Shown here: piece by piece, positions 1 through 9,563 of the stretch
Layout of the letters: each line of letters starts with the position of its first letter
Position numbering within the stretch: position 1 is the first letter of the stretch
Made by a program: the position numbers and the translations under genes
Notes under the pieces: generated by a model
What the model was told of the DNA's origin: nothing
Database searches by the model: none
What the model saw: the letters and a program-made list of their open reading frames with translations, nothing else
Source: Gnetum montanum
Taxonomy: Eukaryota > Streptophyta > Gnetopsida > Gnetales > Gnetaceae
Direction: 5' to 3'
DNA length: 64,000 bases
NCBI GenBank assembly: GCA_015680685.1
Contig: MNCI01001919.1
Location: 656,952-720,951 of the forward strand

Positions 1-1310
1 TTAGTCATACTGGTTACTAGTGTTTTATTTAAAGCCTTTCTAAAATCACCAAGATACTAGTTGAGGTTACCAATAAGGATGTTACATTTGAATGGATCAA
101 CAAATGGGAACAAGCATTCCAACAATTGATGCAAAATCTTGTAGAAATACCAATTCTACATGCTTCTAATTGGTCTAAATCATTTCACATCATGATAGAT
201 AAATCTAGCTATGCATTGAATGTGGTGCTTATACAAATGGATGATCAAAAAAATCCATATTACACCCACTATAAAAGTAAGATATTTTTGGATGAACAAA
301 TTAGTTACACCACTATAGAAAATGAACTCATGGTGGTGGTGTACTCTCTAGAAAAATTCAACCAATATATGCTTGGATATCTAATTTTTATGCACACTGC
401 TCATTGTGCAATTTACTTCCTAATGAACAAGCCAACATTGAGTCCTAATGTTATAAAATGGATGATAATCTTGTAGAAGTTTGATCTAATAATATTGGAT
501 AGAAAGGAAACCAAAAACATAGTTGTAGATTATCTATCTCATTTAAGATGGGATCATAATAATAATGAAGAATCCTTGTCTCATCCATTTCTAGATGAGC
601 TTCTATTTAATAAGGTAATTAAACTTCATACACCATGGGTCAAAAATTGGTATGATGAATTTCTCTCATATCTACTCACATAGGAGACTCCTGTCAAATG
701 TGAACATAGGAGGAAATAGTAGTTTCTTCAATAGGTCAAGCACTACATAAAGATAAAGGAAAACCTCTACAACGTTTATGCTAATAGCCTAGTACAAGGT
801 TGTATACTTGACATAAATCAACTAAGAGTCCTCTAATATGCTCATGAGGATCCTTGTAGGGACCACTATGTAGGAAGCAAAATGATCATAAAGATCTTGA
901 TGGTAAGATATTTTTGGCTAATGATCTCAAAGGACATCCACTACTTCACCCATTCATGTGAATGATGCCAATGAGATGGAGGAATAACAACCATGATGGA
1001 AGGATCCCAATAGTTAATTTAATCATTATAATGTTTCTACTTTTGGAAAATTAACTTCATGGAATCCATCACTTCCATGTCCAATGAGAAGTCTTATATC
1101 ATCATTGCTATTGACTACTGTACAAAATGGGATAAATTTGTAGTCATTCTTGACTATACCTCTACTATTGTAGCATGATTTTTTCAACAATAGGTAGTAA
1201 ATAGGTTTGGTATGCCTAGAGTACTAATTTTGATAATGGAACATACTTCATAGAAACTACGTTTAATACGTTAATGTAACACTTGGGGTTGCAACATAAA
1301 CTTATAACAT
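1..1310 (+). pseudogene. pol: Element A pol fragment: RT tail, RNase H, integrase N-terminal and core
   Basis: Frames broken by stops and shifts encode the C-terminal end of a gypsy reverse transcriptase (about 1-130), an RNase H (about 130-480; an ISYTTIENELMVVVYSLEKF-like block matches the plant gypsy SYTTTEKELLAVV region), a zinc-binding H-H-C-C integrase domain (about 836-970; YAHEDPC and HYVG followed by a CxxC-like pair) and the integrase core (about 1040-1310). The core keeps the first acidic residue in IDYCTKW, and NFDNGTYF can be read in a shifted frame for the second. The frame is cut at 1310 by insertion of B inside the stretch that follows the second aspartate. Related regions in C and D confirm the order. 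Confidence 0.85.
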
Positions 1311-2278
1311 TGGTGTAGGAACACCTCTTTGTGATTTCCTTGTGCCTTATCCTATAAGTTTTTTTTGTAGGTTTTTCACTTGAAGAAGACCTAGGCAAGT
1401 GTGTCTAATTAGTGTGTGTCTTCTTGTGTTAATTTTGGATGATGATGACTCTTGGATGTTTTGGCAAGTTTGGAGGTGTTTTGGGCTCATTTTGATGAGT
1501 TTAGGATGTTCCAGAATCTATAAGGACTTATTTCAAAGCATCTGAAGGTTCCAAGCATCAAAATAAGAATTTTTATATTTGGAATCTATAGGTGAGACAT
1601 CTCAAAAAAATAGTAGACATCTCACACAAGAGCTAGGTTTTTGTAGTAGACGTCTTAGCAAAGCCAAAGATGTCTTAGACAATGAGGAAAAAGCTCCAAA
1701 ATGGCAATTTTGATGGAGAAATATTTGAAAGACTCCAGATCCTTGTGGAAAAAATTTAGAAAGGTGAATAGAAAGATTCCTAGGATTTTGGGTCTTTATA
1801 ATATGTATGCATCCATCCATGAAGAAGAGAAAAGAGTACATCTATGCATGAAAGTGAGAGAAAAATATTTCAAGAGTGGAGAGCTGGGCAAGAGAGAGTC
1901 AGTGAGCACATTAAGTAAGTGCAAATAGTGATTGCAACTCCAAGATCAGCTTGTGATGTGTTGGTATATGTGTTCTACTCTTTTGTATCTCACTTGTGAG
2001 TTGAGATATCAATCCCAAGCTGTGGAAGATATTTTTATTGATTCTGTCTTGCATTAAGAATAGCCATTGTGTGGTTGTAGGGCCTCATGCTTTGCAATAT
2101 CAATTGAGTGTGATAGGTTTTGGATGCTTGTGGGTTTTGGGAATCCTAATCTAATCTTCTCATAAAGTAATTGAAGATAGCTAGTTTTCTTGTTTTCTAG
2201 CAAATAATTCTATCTTTTGCATAATATCTAGATTTAGTGCATTGAAGGTAATGTAATTATTGAAGTGAACCTACTCTA
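1311..2278 (+). repeat. Element B 5' LTR
   Basis: Starts TGGTGTAGGAACACC and ends ACCTACTCTA, matching the 3' LTR along its length with scattered substitutions. Contains a cluster of AGACATCTC-type words at about 1594-1682 and a TATA-like run (TTTATAATATGTATGC) near 1796. ORF-like stretches inside it are chance. Confidence 0.85.
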
Positions 2279-2285
2279 GTGTTAT

Positions 2286-2297
2286 TGGTATCAAAGC
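2286..2297 (+). other. Element B primer binding site
   Basis: TGGTATCAAAGC lies 7 bases after the 5' LTR. It is one change from TGGTATCAGAGC, the usual plant site complementary to initiator tRNA-Met. Confidence 0.8.
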
Positions 2298-2345
2298 TTA
2301 GTTTTATTGTTGCTTGGATTTTGGTTGATGTTTTGTTAATTTCAG

Positions 2346-3420
2346 ATGGCATCCAAGAAGAAATAGGTACAAGATCTAAATTAGAACATGAAGAGCATGA
2401 ACTCTACCTTCCAAATGATGGTTTCTTGATTGAATAAAATCAACATGAAGGTAGATAGAAATGCTAGTCCTAGCCATATTTAGACCTGTAGAGGTGAAGA
2501 GCATGTATGTTTAGATAAAAACGTTTTATAGTTAGGTGGAGATGGAATGGATGAAGAGGAAGGTCAATCCAACTATGGGAGTGTAGGAAACCATCAGCTA
2601 AGGATTCCAATGGAAGGGAATCCAATTCCTCAAATAAGAACTCAAAGGACTCCAATGTTGTTCAATACATAGAGTTGAAGACTTTTAATGTTGTAGATGG
2701 CACCAATGCTTTTGCAAGTTGGTTGAAGGTACTTGAGAAGCATTTTTAGTTGAAAGAGGTAACAAATAACTTGGGGCACCTATTATTGAATCTAGATTAA
2801 AAGGTATGGCTTCTACTCCCAATGTTATGAAAGATGAAATGGTAAACCTATTAGAGATTAGGATCTGATGAAATACAAGATCAAGAGAAAATTTGAATAA
2901 TCTCATCAAAGGCAAGAAATCATTATGAAGTTAAAATTTTAGAGGTAAGGTAACAAGGATGTTAAAGAATTATACATTAAATTTTTTAATCTATTTTATC
3001 AAGGTAAACTAAGAGGAGTATGAGTAAACCTCAAGATTTTTAGGAGGTCTCAAAATGGCATACTAGCAAGAGTTGTTCTTTTATGAGCCACAAACTCTTA
3101 ATGAGGCTTATGATTTGGCACTCAAGACTAAGAAGAAATTAGGTGGATTTGGAAATAGAAGCAAACAAACTTCAAAGAAGAAGGAGAATGGAACTATATT
3201 TGATAAGGGATGCAAGTCCAAATCTAAAGACAGGACAGAATTTAAGATAAGAAGACTAAAAGAGTTGATGAGAAGGGCAAAGCCAAGAAGGACCAAGGCA
3301 AGGGAGGCAAGGATCAATGTAGTAGCTCATCAAAACTATAGTGCCTTAAATGTGGAGAATGGGAACATAAGCATTGGAAATTTCCACTTAACAAGAAAGC
3401 CAAGGGAAAATATCTGTAAA
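2346..3420 (+). pseudogene. gag: Element B gag remnant
   Basis: Begins ATGGCATCCAAGAAG and runs through stops and shifts. A basic, Lys/Arg-rich stretch (about 3073-3330) leads to a zinc-knuckle remnant at 3342-3383 reading CLKCGEWEHKHWKF: C-x2-C-x4-H, with the last cysteine replaced by Phe (TGT to TTT). Gag would form the virus-like particle and bind RNA. It lies between the primer site and the protease, as expected. Not functional. Confidence 0.7.
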
Positions 3421-3422
3421 CC

Positions 3423-3900
3423 ATGGATGTGAAGGAGACATTAAGCCAAGCTCTTCAGAGAGGTAATTATAATGCTTCAAAGATAGAGGATGTTTCTGAA
3501 TTAAATGCTTATTCTTTTATGAGGAATGTGAAGAGAGGAGATCATCCTAATAGGAAACAATTGTTTTTTATTATGGCTAGTTGTTTGCTTAGGGGGGAAT
3601 GGATTCATGTTTTGATTAATGGAAAAGCCCAAGAAAATGTTATTTCTTCTAGAATACTTACTAGATTGGTTTTGATAACTAATCCTCATCCTAGACCATA
3701 TAAGGTGCATTGGTTATCTAAATAATTTTCCCAAGAGGTAAGGGAACAATGTAATTTGAAATTTAAAATTGAAAGTTTTTATGATGTTAATAAGTATGAT
3801 GTACTTCCAATAGATTGTGTTGATATAATTCTTGGTAGACCTTGGAATTTTAACAATGGTGATTAGTTTGATGGAGCAAGAAATGTATGGAATGTTTCTA
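3423..3900 (+). pseudogene. Element B aspartic protease remnant
   Basis: A readable frame (3423-3722) holds RKQLFFIMASCLLRG, then VLINGKAQENVISSRIL, the position of the retropepsin active site. The usual D-S/T-G triad is N-G-K here, so the catalytic aspartate is lost. Downstream, past a stop, LPIDCVDIILGRPWNF gives the second conserved protease block (I-L-G-R-P-W). It would have cleaved the Gag-Pol polyprotein. Confidence 0.75.
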
Positions 3901-4069
3901 AACATCATGGAATTCATGATTTTTTTTCTATGACAACTGAACAAGTGAGGCAATGAAGCTCACTTAATGCTTCCTTAATATTTCTATGATAGAGAGAATA
4001 TATTAAAGAACATGATGAAACTGGTTTTGGTTTTGTTATTGTGACAAAAATTGCTAATAACCATGATGA

Positions 4070-4129
4070 TGTGTAGGTTTAACATCCTATATGTGTTCTA
4101 GGCTTGAAGGAGAAATTTCCCAAGGTGTT
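4070..4129 (+). pseudogene. pol: Element B reverse transcriptase, fragment 1
   Basis: Encodes the linker before RT (GLKEKFPKVFDE-like) and is cut at 4129 by N1. GTGTT at 4125-4129 is the left copy of the N1 target duplication; the frame continues after 12354. Confidence 0.7.
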
Positions 4130-4968
4130 TGATGAGTGCCGAGGTACCCCTACACTCAACCATACGAAACGAGCGTAGCACGCATGATCCGGTCGAACTC
4201 TGCAGACGGACTCGTTGTGGCACCTAGACAGTTATCCTTAGGTCGTAGATCGCTGTCTTCCCACATGGGCTAGTATTGTACTTGTCATGTATGGTTTAGT
4301 CTAGATGAGATGTATGATGTGTTCCTAATCTATGCTACTCCTGAAGGTAATGGAAAAGAATATTAACTAAGCTAAGCTAGGAGGAAAAGGGTAAGAGAAT
4401 CTAATCTAGCCTAAGTGCGACAAGCAACCGATTCCTTGATCAACCGTACACATCTTGGACCTCATGCACGACTACCACTAGGATTACCAAGCACAAATCC
4501 TAGGTATGCTACTGGGCTACCAAGTAGTCACACTTAAATGCTCATAATCAAGTCATACTCGTTCCGCGTTCTAGGAGTTTAAGGGTGAGAGAGCGAAAAC
4601 AGTAAATAAAATTAATTAAATAAACAAATAAATAACAAAGTGACTACAACAATGATGAAGTAATCTTGATCTTTATTGCCAATCATGTGTGTGTCCAAGT
4701 ACGTCACACTCGAATAAAGGATGCCGTACAATTACGTTCACCACACTACGGGCAGACACGGGAAAATAAACTATCTCTGGAGTGGCCAAACTACTAGAGC
4801 TTTGCTACTTCTAACTCCTAATACCTAAAACTAGGAAAGCTGCCTCTTATTTATAGATATGGTGGCGGACTACGATATCACGTACGCGATATCACGGGGG
4901 ATGCGATATTGCGGCAGACGCAATATCGCGTACAGGATATCGCGGTCTATGCAAATCGTGTCTTATCA
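4130..4968 (-). repeat. N1 3' LTR
   Basis: 839 bp with TGATGAG/CTTATCA ends. It holds a five-unit GATATC-type array (4874-4941) and a TATAAATA box (- strand, 4848-4855). It carries about 169 bp (roughly 4388-4570) absent from the other LTR. Confidence 0.9.
4848..4941 (-). promoter_or_regulatory. N1 3' LTR promoter module: GATATC array plus TATA box
   Basis: Cores GATATC 4874, GATATC 4888, GATATT 4905, AATATC 4922 and GATATC 4936, mostly inside CGCGATATCGCG-like palindromes, with start spacings 14, 17, 17, 14. TATAAATA (- strand) lies 19 bp further along. Transcription would run leftwards. The same module recurs at 12224-12322 and 8400-8486. Confidence 0.6.
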
Positions 4969-5005
4969 TACCCCCACGACTGAATAAAAACTTGTCCTCA
5001 AGTTA
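4969..5005 (-). other. N1 polypurine-type tract and conserved 3' end
   Basis: On the - strand, AACTTGAGGACAAG ... GTGGGGGTA immediately precedes the 3' LTR. The same sequence, decayed, precedes the LTRs of D (55774-55810) and A (51778-51814). Confidence 0.65.
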
Positions 5006-5159
5006 CAAGGAGAATAAGCTTCATTGATTACACAGTGGATAGGTATGGGATTATTAACTGGAAAAACAAAAAATGAAATGATGCCGCAATGTGGGAAGAC
5101 ACAACACACAGAAAAAGAATACTACACTACAAAAAGTGAAACTCATGTAGTTCCTGGTG

Positions 5160-7929
5160 GCAGTGGCTCCTCCATGGGTGCTTTTCCTTTGTCATGTGCT
5201 CTAGGCTTTGAAGGTTGACAATGCTGAAGAATGGCTTGGAGCTTCTCCTCTTCAGTCTAAAGATCTTGTGTCGTCCATGCTAATGTTTCGATGTTTGACG
5301 GAGTCGGCACTTCCCACGGACAAGGTAGTTGCGAAAACATCTGATTAGCCTTGACATACCATGCCACGAACACCCGTCATTCCTCTTCATAGGCTTTGGC
5401 TTTATCTTTGTATTCATAAAGATCTGTTAGCTATCAAGCCAAGTCGGTTGCAACATATTTCTGTCCCTGGTAGCTTTCTTTTACCACCGCAAGTTCAAAA
5501 TTTACGACATCTAGTTTCTTAGCTAGCTTCTTGCACTCTGCAAATTCTGCTTCATATTTGATGTGGGTGGAAGCTACCTACTGCTTGAGCTCTAACCTCA
5601 GGCATCCTACTGTTAACATCCAGGTTAGCATATCTAAGGTTTACCAACTCCATGTATTCGGTCAAGTCTTGGATCTGCAGGTCCCAGTTCTTAACTTCCG
5701 CTTGGTGGACGAAGGCGTAAGCATCCAATATGGCCCTTCAATCAGTGTGCTAAGAACTGATGTTGTTGATTTGAGCCTTGACCATATGGATCTCCTTCTC
5801 CAGGATTTGTTTGTACATCCCCACCTAATCACAGAAATGCTCGTTCAGCTTCTCGTGTCATTTAGCCTCATTCTTCCACACGCTTATCTCGATGGCTGAT
5901 TTATAGTGAATAGCACATACATCCTCCATTGAGAGGGTTCGATTTTCTCTGGCTAAATGGCTTACATCTTGATTGACCTGAATGAACTGTTCTCGTAATT
6001 GATGAAAGTGTTCATCGAGAACATTCTTTTGTTTCTCCACAGAAGTCAACCGAAGGTTATCTACAACCAACTTCTTATTCTCTTCTTCTAAGGCCTTCAG
6101 TGCCTTAAGATGCACATGAGTTTGCACCCTTGCTGTGGAGGCATCCCAAGTGGTTGTCTCCTTTTCTTCTGCCACCTTCTTATTTTCTGCGATCAACTTT
6201 GTGTGTTGCTCTATTCTAAAGTTGTTAGCTGGTCTGCGGGAATGAAATGCAAAGGATCCCACTATGATGCTTGTAGGGATATGAGCTGTTCTTGTAGTTT
6301 CTGTACTTTAGATTTAGCATGCTCTACCCTTACTTTAGATATGACCAGCTTCCCCTTTGTAGAAATGAGGTCTGATTGAATTGCTATTCCATCCTAGGGG
6401 ATGTCAAACAAGGACATCAGAACTTGTCCTATTTGTAGCAATCGATCTAGTGCATCCTCATGTTCCTCAGGAGTCATTGAGGTTCCGACAAGAGTTTGAG
6501 CATCTCATGCTCCTTAAAGATCTGTCGATAATACAACAGGTACGTTAAAGGATTCTTTGATATGGTCAGTGACCACTTTAGTAGCTCCCGCGGCATCCTA
6601 GTGTTGCATGACCACCGCAGTGGCCCCTTCATCAATCTCTAACTACACTTGAAAAGATGCCATGTTTCCTAAGATTTGTTGTGATCATCTACTTTCCCCT
6701 CCTCCTGTTTGAATTGATAATTCGTCCCTTGTGTGATCTAATGAAATAGTAGGCTGGTCGGCATCATCGATGACATGGAAGAGGTTTGCGTCATCACGAC
6801 TTCCCCAACTAACCATCTCCACGATGGTCCTAAGGTGGCTCATCGATGGTTTGTAGTCTTGTAGCGGCGATGGCTGATCCTGGCCTATGCTAGGCCCTAC
6901 TTCTTGTTGTTGGCTAGGGCCCGTGGCTGGAGGTTGGCTGGGTCCTGCAAGTTGAGTTGTAGGTGATCCAATCATCTATTCTTCTTCATCATCATTTCTT
7001 AGCTCTTCGCCAGTGCTCTTTCTTGGAGCTAGTGCCTTTAATAACTCAACATAAGAAGCATTCTGGGCCTTTTGGAGGACATCATTTGTATACCCCTGAA
7101 TACCAACCCATCGGCACAGTTTTCTAATAAGGTAGGGAAAAGGCAGTGTCATCTTCCCTGACTTTCGTTCTTCAAATCACCTTAGGATCTCTGTCAAATA
7201 TAGATGGGGAAGGTTAGTGTTAATCTTTCCCATCAACACTGCACATCCCCTGGCTGCATACATCGATATTCTTTTCAAACCTTTTGTGGGGAAGAGGTGA
7301 TAGGTTCCAATTTTGAAATAAACCCGCTCTTCTGTCGTCAGCTCACCAAAATTTTTATCTCTGCCATAAGCCTTCTCTAACGAATCCTTTCGCACATCAA
7401 GGTCTAATCAAGTAGATAACTAAGCAACATGGAGGCTTGAATTCAGAAGGTTTAACACTTTCAAAATCACCTGCACAGAAAAGTCTACTGTCACACCACA
7501 AATGTTAACTGTGGTGCCTTGCTCCTTATTGTGCCAAAACTGGTACGTTTCACCAAAGTACCAAGCACCACATTCATAGAGGATAGGCCATAAGGGGGAC
7601 TCCTTGAGGTGATCCCTAACAGCCTTAGGAGCTTACTCCGCAAAAGATTCAAAGTTTAGCTCCATAATCACAACAGCAAATGTGGACTTCTCATGGATAG
7701 CCTAAACACACTCTGGAGGCAACGTGAGTTGTTGTCCCGGTTCAGGCACAACAGCAGCTCCTCTTTCTGCCTACTTGGACCGTCTGGTAGGAGGTTCTTC
7801 TTGATGGATGCTGAATGATTACACCTCCTATTCTACATGTTGTCTGGAAGGGACTTATCTTCCACCTCTCCAAGGTTTTTTTGCTCCACCTTGAACAAGA
7901 CCCTCTTGTTGTGCACGTTTTGGGGCCAT
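5160..7929 (-). pseudogene. N1 ORF2: large non-pol protein, plant transposon-like domain plus coiled coil
   Basis: Reads from ATGGCCCCAAAACG at 7929 for roughly 920 codons with some stops and shifts. N-terminal third: WPILYECGAWYFGETYQFW (about 7525-7590), EERVYFKIGTYHLFP, AARGCAVLMGKINTNLPHLY and LPFPYLIRKLC (7090-7350), a pattern I associate with the putative plant transposon protein domain. Middle: Pro/Gln-rich (6860-6975) and an acidic V-V-T-D-H block. A Lys/Glu/Asn-rich coiled coil covers 5850-6260. The tail has CPWEVPTPSNIETLAWTTQD and ends in a KGKAPMEEPLPPG-like stretch near 5160. No membrane segment. It sits where Athila elements carry an env-like ORF, but the content argues against an envelope. 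Domain assignment is from memory. Confidence 0.65.
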
Positions 7930-7942
7930 CTGCAGTCACACA
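7930..7942 (-). promoter_or_regulatory. Putative splice acceptor before N1 ORF2
   Basis: TGTGTGACTGCAG lies directly before the ORF2 ATG. The equivalents in D (TGTGATTATAG, 58868-58878) and A (TGTGACCACAG, 37862-37872) keep the pattern TGTGAYYRYAG immediately before the start. Splicing is inferred; no donor was identified. Confidence 0.4.
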
Positions 7943-8399
7943 GGCCAAACGTTAGTAAGGTTGTTTTCAAATTCAAGTTATACCTTACTACATGCCTTTA
8001 ATTAAGGATCTTATGTTATCATGTAATCGTGTCCAAAAATTATAATAATGGGTCCTATGACTTAGGTGGATTTCATTTTTAATCTCCCGGTGTACCTAAG
8101 GTCATATGATTTTTGGCACAATTTTTCTAAGTGTTAGTTTTAATTACCCTAATTGATGTCCTTTGGGCGATGATAAATTTCAAAATATTTGGGCACTTTT
8201 CAGTAAGTGTCTCTCCCCCATGACTAAATTAAACACTCTGGGTTCAAGCAGGTTTAAATGGAATTAAAATCGGAGCACCAGTGAGCGAGATATGAGTGAA
8301 AAAGCAAGGGTCATGCAATCACAAGTCGCAGAGAAAAATTTCAAAAACTCCCCCTGTGTAAATGGGAAAATGATGCTAAGTGTTGTGGCAGGGGTATCC

Positions 8400-8486
8400 T
8401 ATTTATAGAAAAATAGGACACGATATCACGTACGATGCATCGAGTACGCGATATCACTTGGGACGCGATATCGCATACGCAATATC
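8400..8486 (-). promoter_or_regulatory. N1 internal promoter-like module upstream of ORF2
   Basis: GATATC cores at 8422, 8450, 8467 and AATATC at 8481, plus a palindromic GATGCATC at 8434. Flanks are ACG/GCG as in the LTR array, and spacings are again 14 or 17 (28 across the weaker middle unit). TATAAATA (- strand, 8400-8407) lies 15 bp from the nearest word, about 470 bp before the ORF2 ATG. Outside this module the spacer does not resemble the LTR. Confidence 0.6.
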
Positions 8487-9155
8487 CCATCCCTAGTGAT
8501 GTGAGACACATGAAAAATACTGAATTTTTAATTATTTTCTTGAAATTTATGGTGTAAATTGAGGACATGGGCAAGTATTAAGATATCCTAGGGTAATTTC
8601 ATGGATTTGAGAGGCACTCTTAATGATAATGATGTGAACTTTAGCAATAAAAATTTGGCGGTTATGAAAAAAGGGAAGGTAATAGTACATTGGAATGTTA
8701 AAATGTAGAGGGATAATGGTAGGAAAAGAAAATTATAAAAAATTAAGCTAAGGGTAAGAAATTGTGTGTTTGAACTAGAGAATTAGTGAATATTATGAAA
8801 AATTACACAAGTTGGTCCTCCTCAAAGCAGGTTTCAACCTATTATGCCCTTGTGTAACAACACTTAAAGTGTCCGTGGGCACTAGAAGGGTTAAATGTAA
8901 TCCACACTAACTCCACAAAACACATGCATGTAAGTATCACCGAAATGAGATGAAAATTCTATGCTACATGAGACACGAGCTACAATTACATGAATAGTTA
9001 GATGAGACAAAGTGTAGAAAGGGATCGTAGAGATTGGGACATGAGGTAATTGACCCAGGAACAGTGAATCCTACATGTAAAGCATGATTAATGTGTCATT
9101 GACCTGTCGTTCCAAGATTAGGACCAAGTCCATCCTTCAATCAGTGGCATCGCAT

Positions 9156-9462
9156 NNNNNNNNNNNNNNNNNNNNNNNNNNNNNNNNNNNNNNNNNNNNN
9201 NNNNNNNNNNNNNNNNNNNNNNNNNNNNNNNNNNNNNNNNNNNNNNNNNNNNNNNNNNNNNNNNNNNNNNNNNNNNNNNNNNNNNNNNNNNNNNNNNNNN
9301 NNNNNNNNNNNNNNNNNNNNNNNNNNNNNNNNNNNNNNNNNNNNNNNNNNNNNNNNNNNNNNNNNNNNNNNNNNNNNNNNNNNNNNNNNNNNNNNNNNNN
9401 NNNNNNNNNNNNNNNNNNNNNNNNNNNNNNNNNNNNNNNNNNNNNNNNNNNNNNNNNNNNNN
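9156..9462. other. Assembly gap (N run)
   Basis: About 307 undetermined bases inside the N1 spacer. Reading frames that seem to span it are artefacts. Confidence 0.98.
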
Positions 9463-9563
9463 AAAAAGATAAAAAGATAAAACAAAAAGTTAAAAAATGA
9501 AAAATTGGAAAACAAAAAGTTGTAAAATTAAAGAAAATGAAAAATATTTATTAACCCTGCTTG

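Larger units (their letters stand above)
7943..9563 (-). other. N1 spacer between gag and ORF2, with assembly gap
   Basis: Non-coding. Segments near 8790-8900 (GTCCTCCTCAAAGCAGG...GTGTCCGTGGGC) match the D spacer at 59660-59745. The A-rich run 9463-9560 with CTTGTTATTGAAATGGGGGG matches the start of the D spacer near 60850-60990. Contains the module at 8400-8486 and the N run 9156-9462. Confidence 0.65.

Noticed and set aside
1602-1928. Overlapping ORFs on both strands inside the B LTR
   Set aside because: They lie wholly within an LTR and are broken in the other LTR copy.
5531-5899. 122-codon + strand ORF
   Set aside because: Antisense to N1 ORF2, with no conserved counterpart in D or A.
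9084-9515. Apparent ORFs on both strands across the N run
   Set aside because: Most of their length is undetermined bases; no real residues support them.
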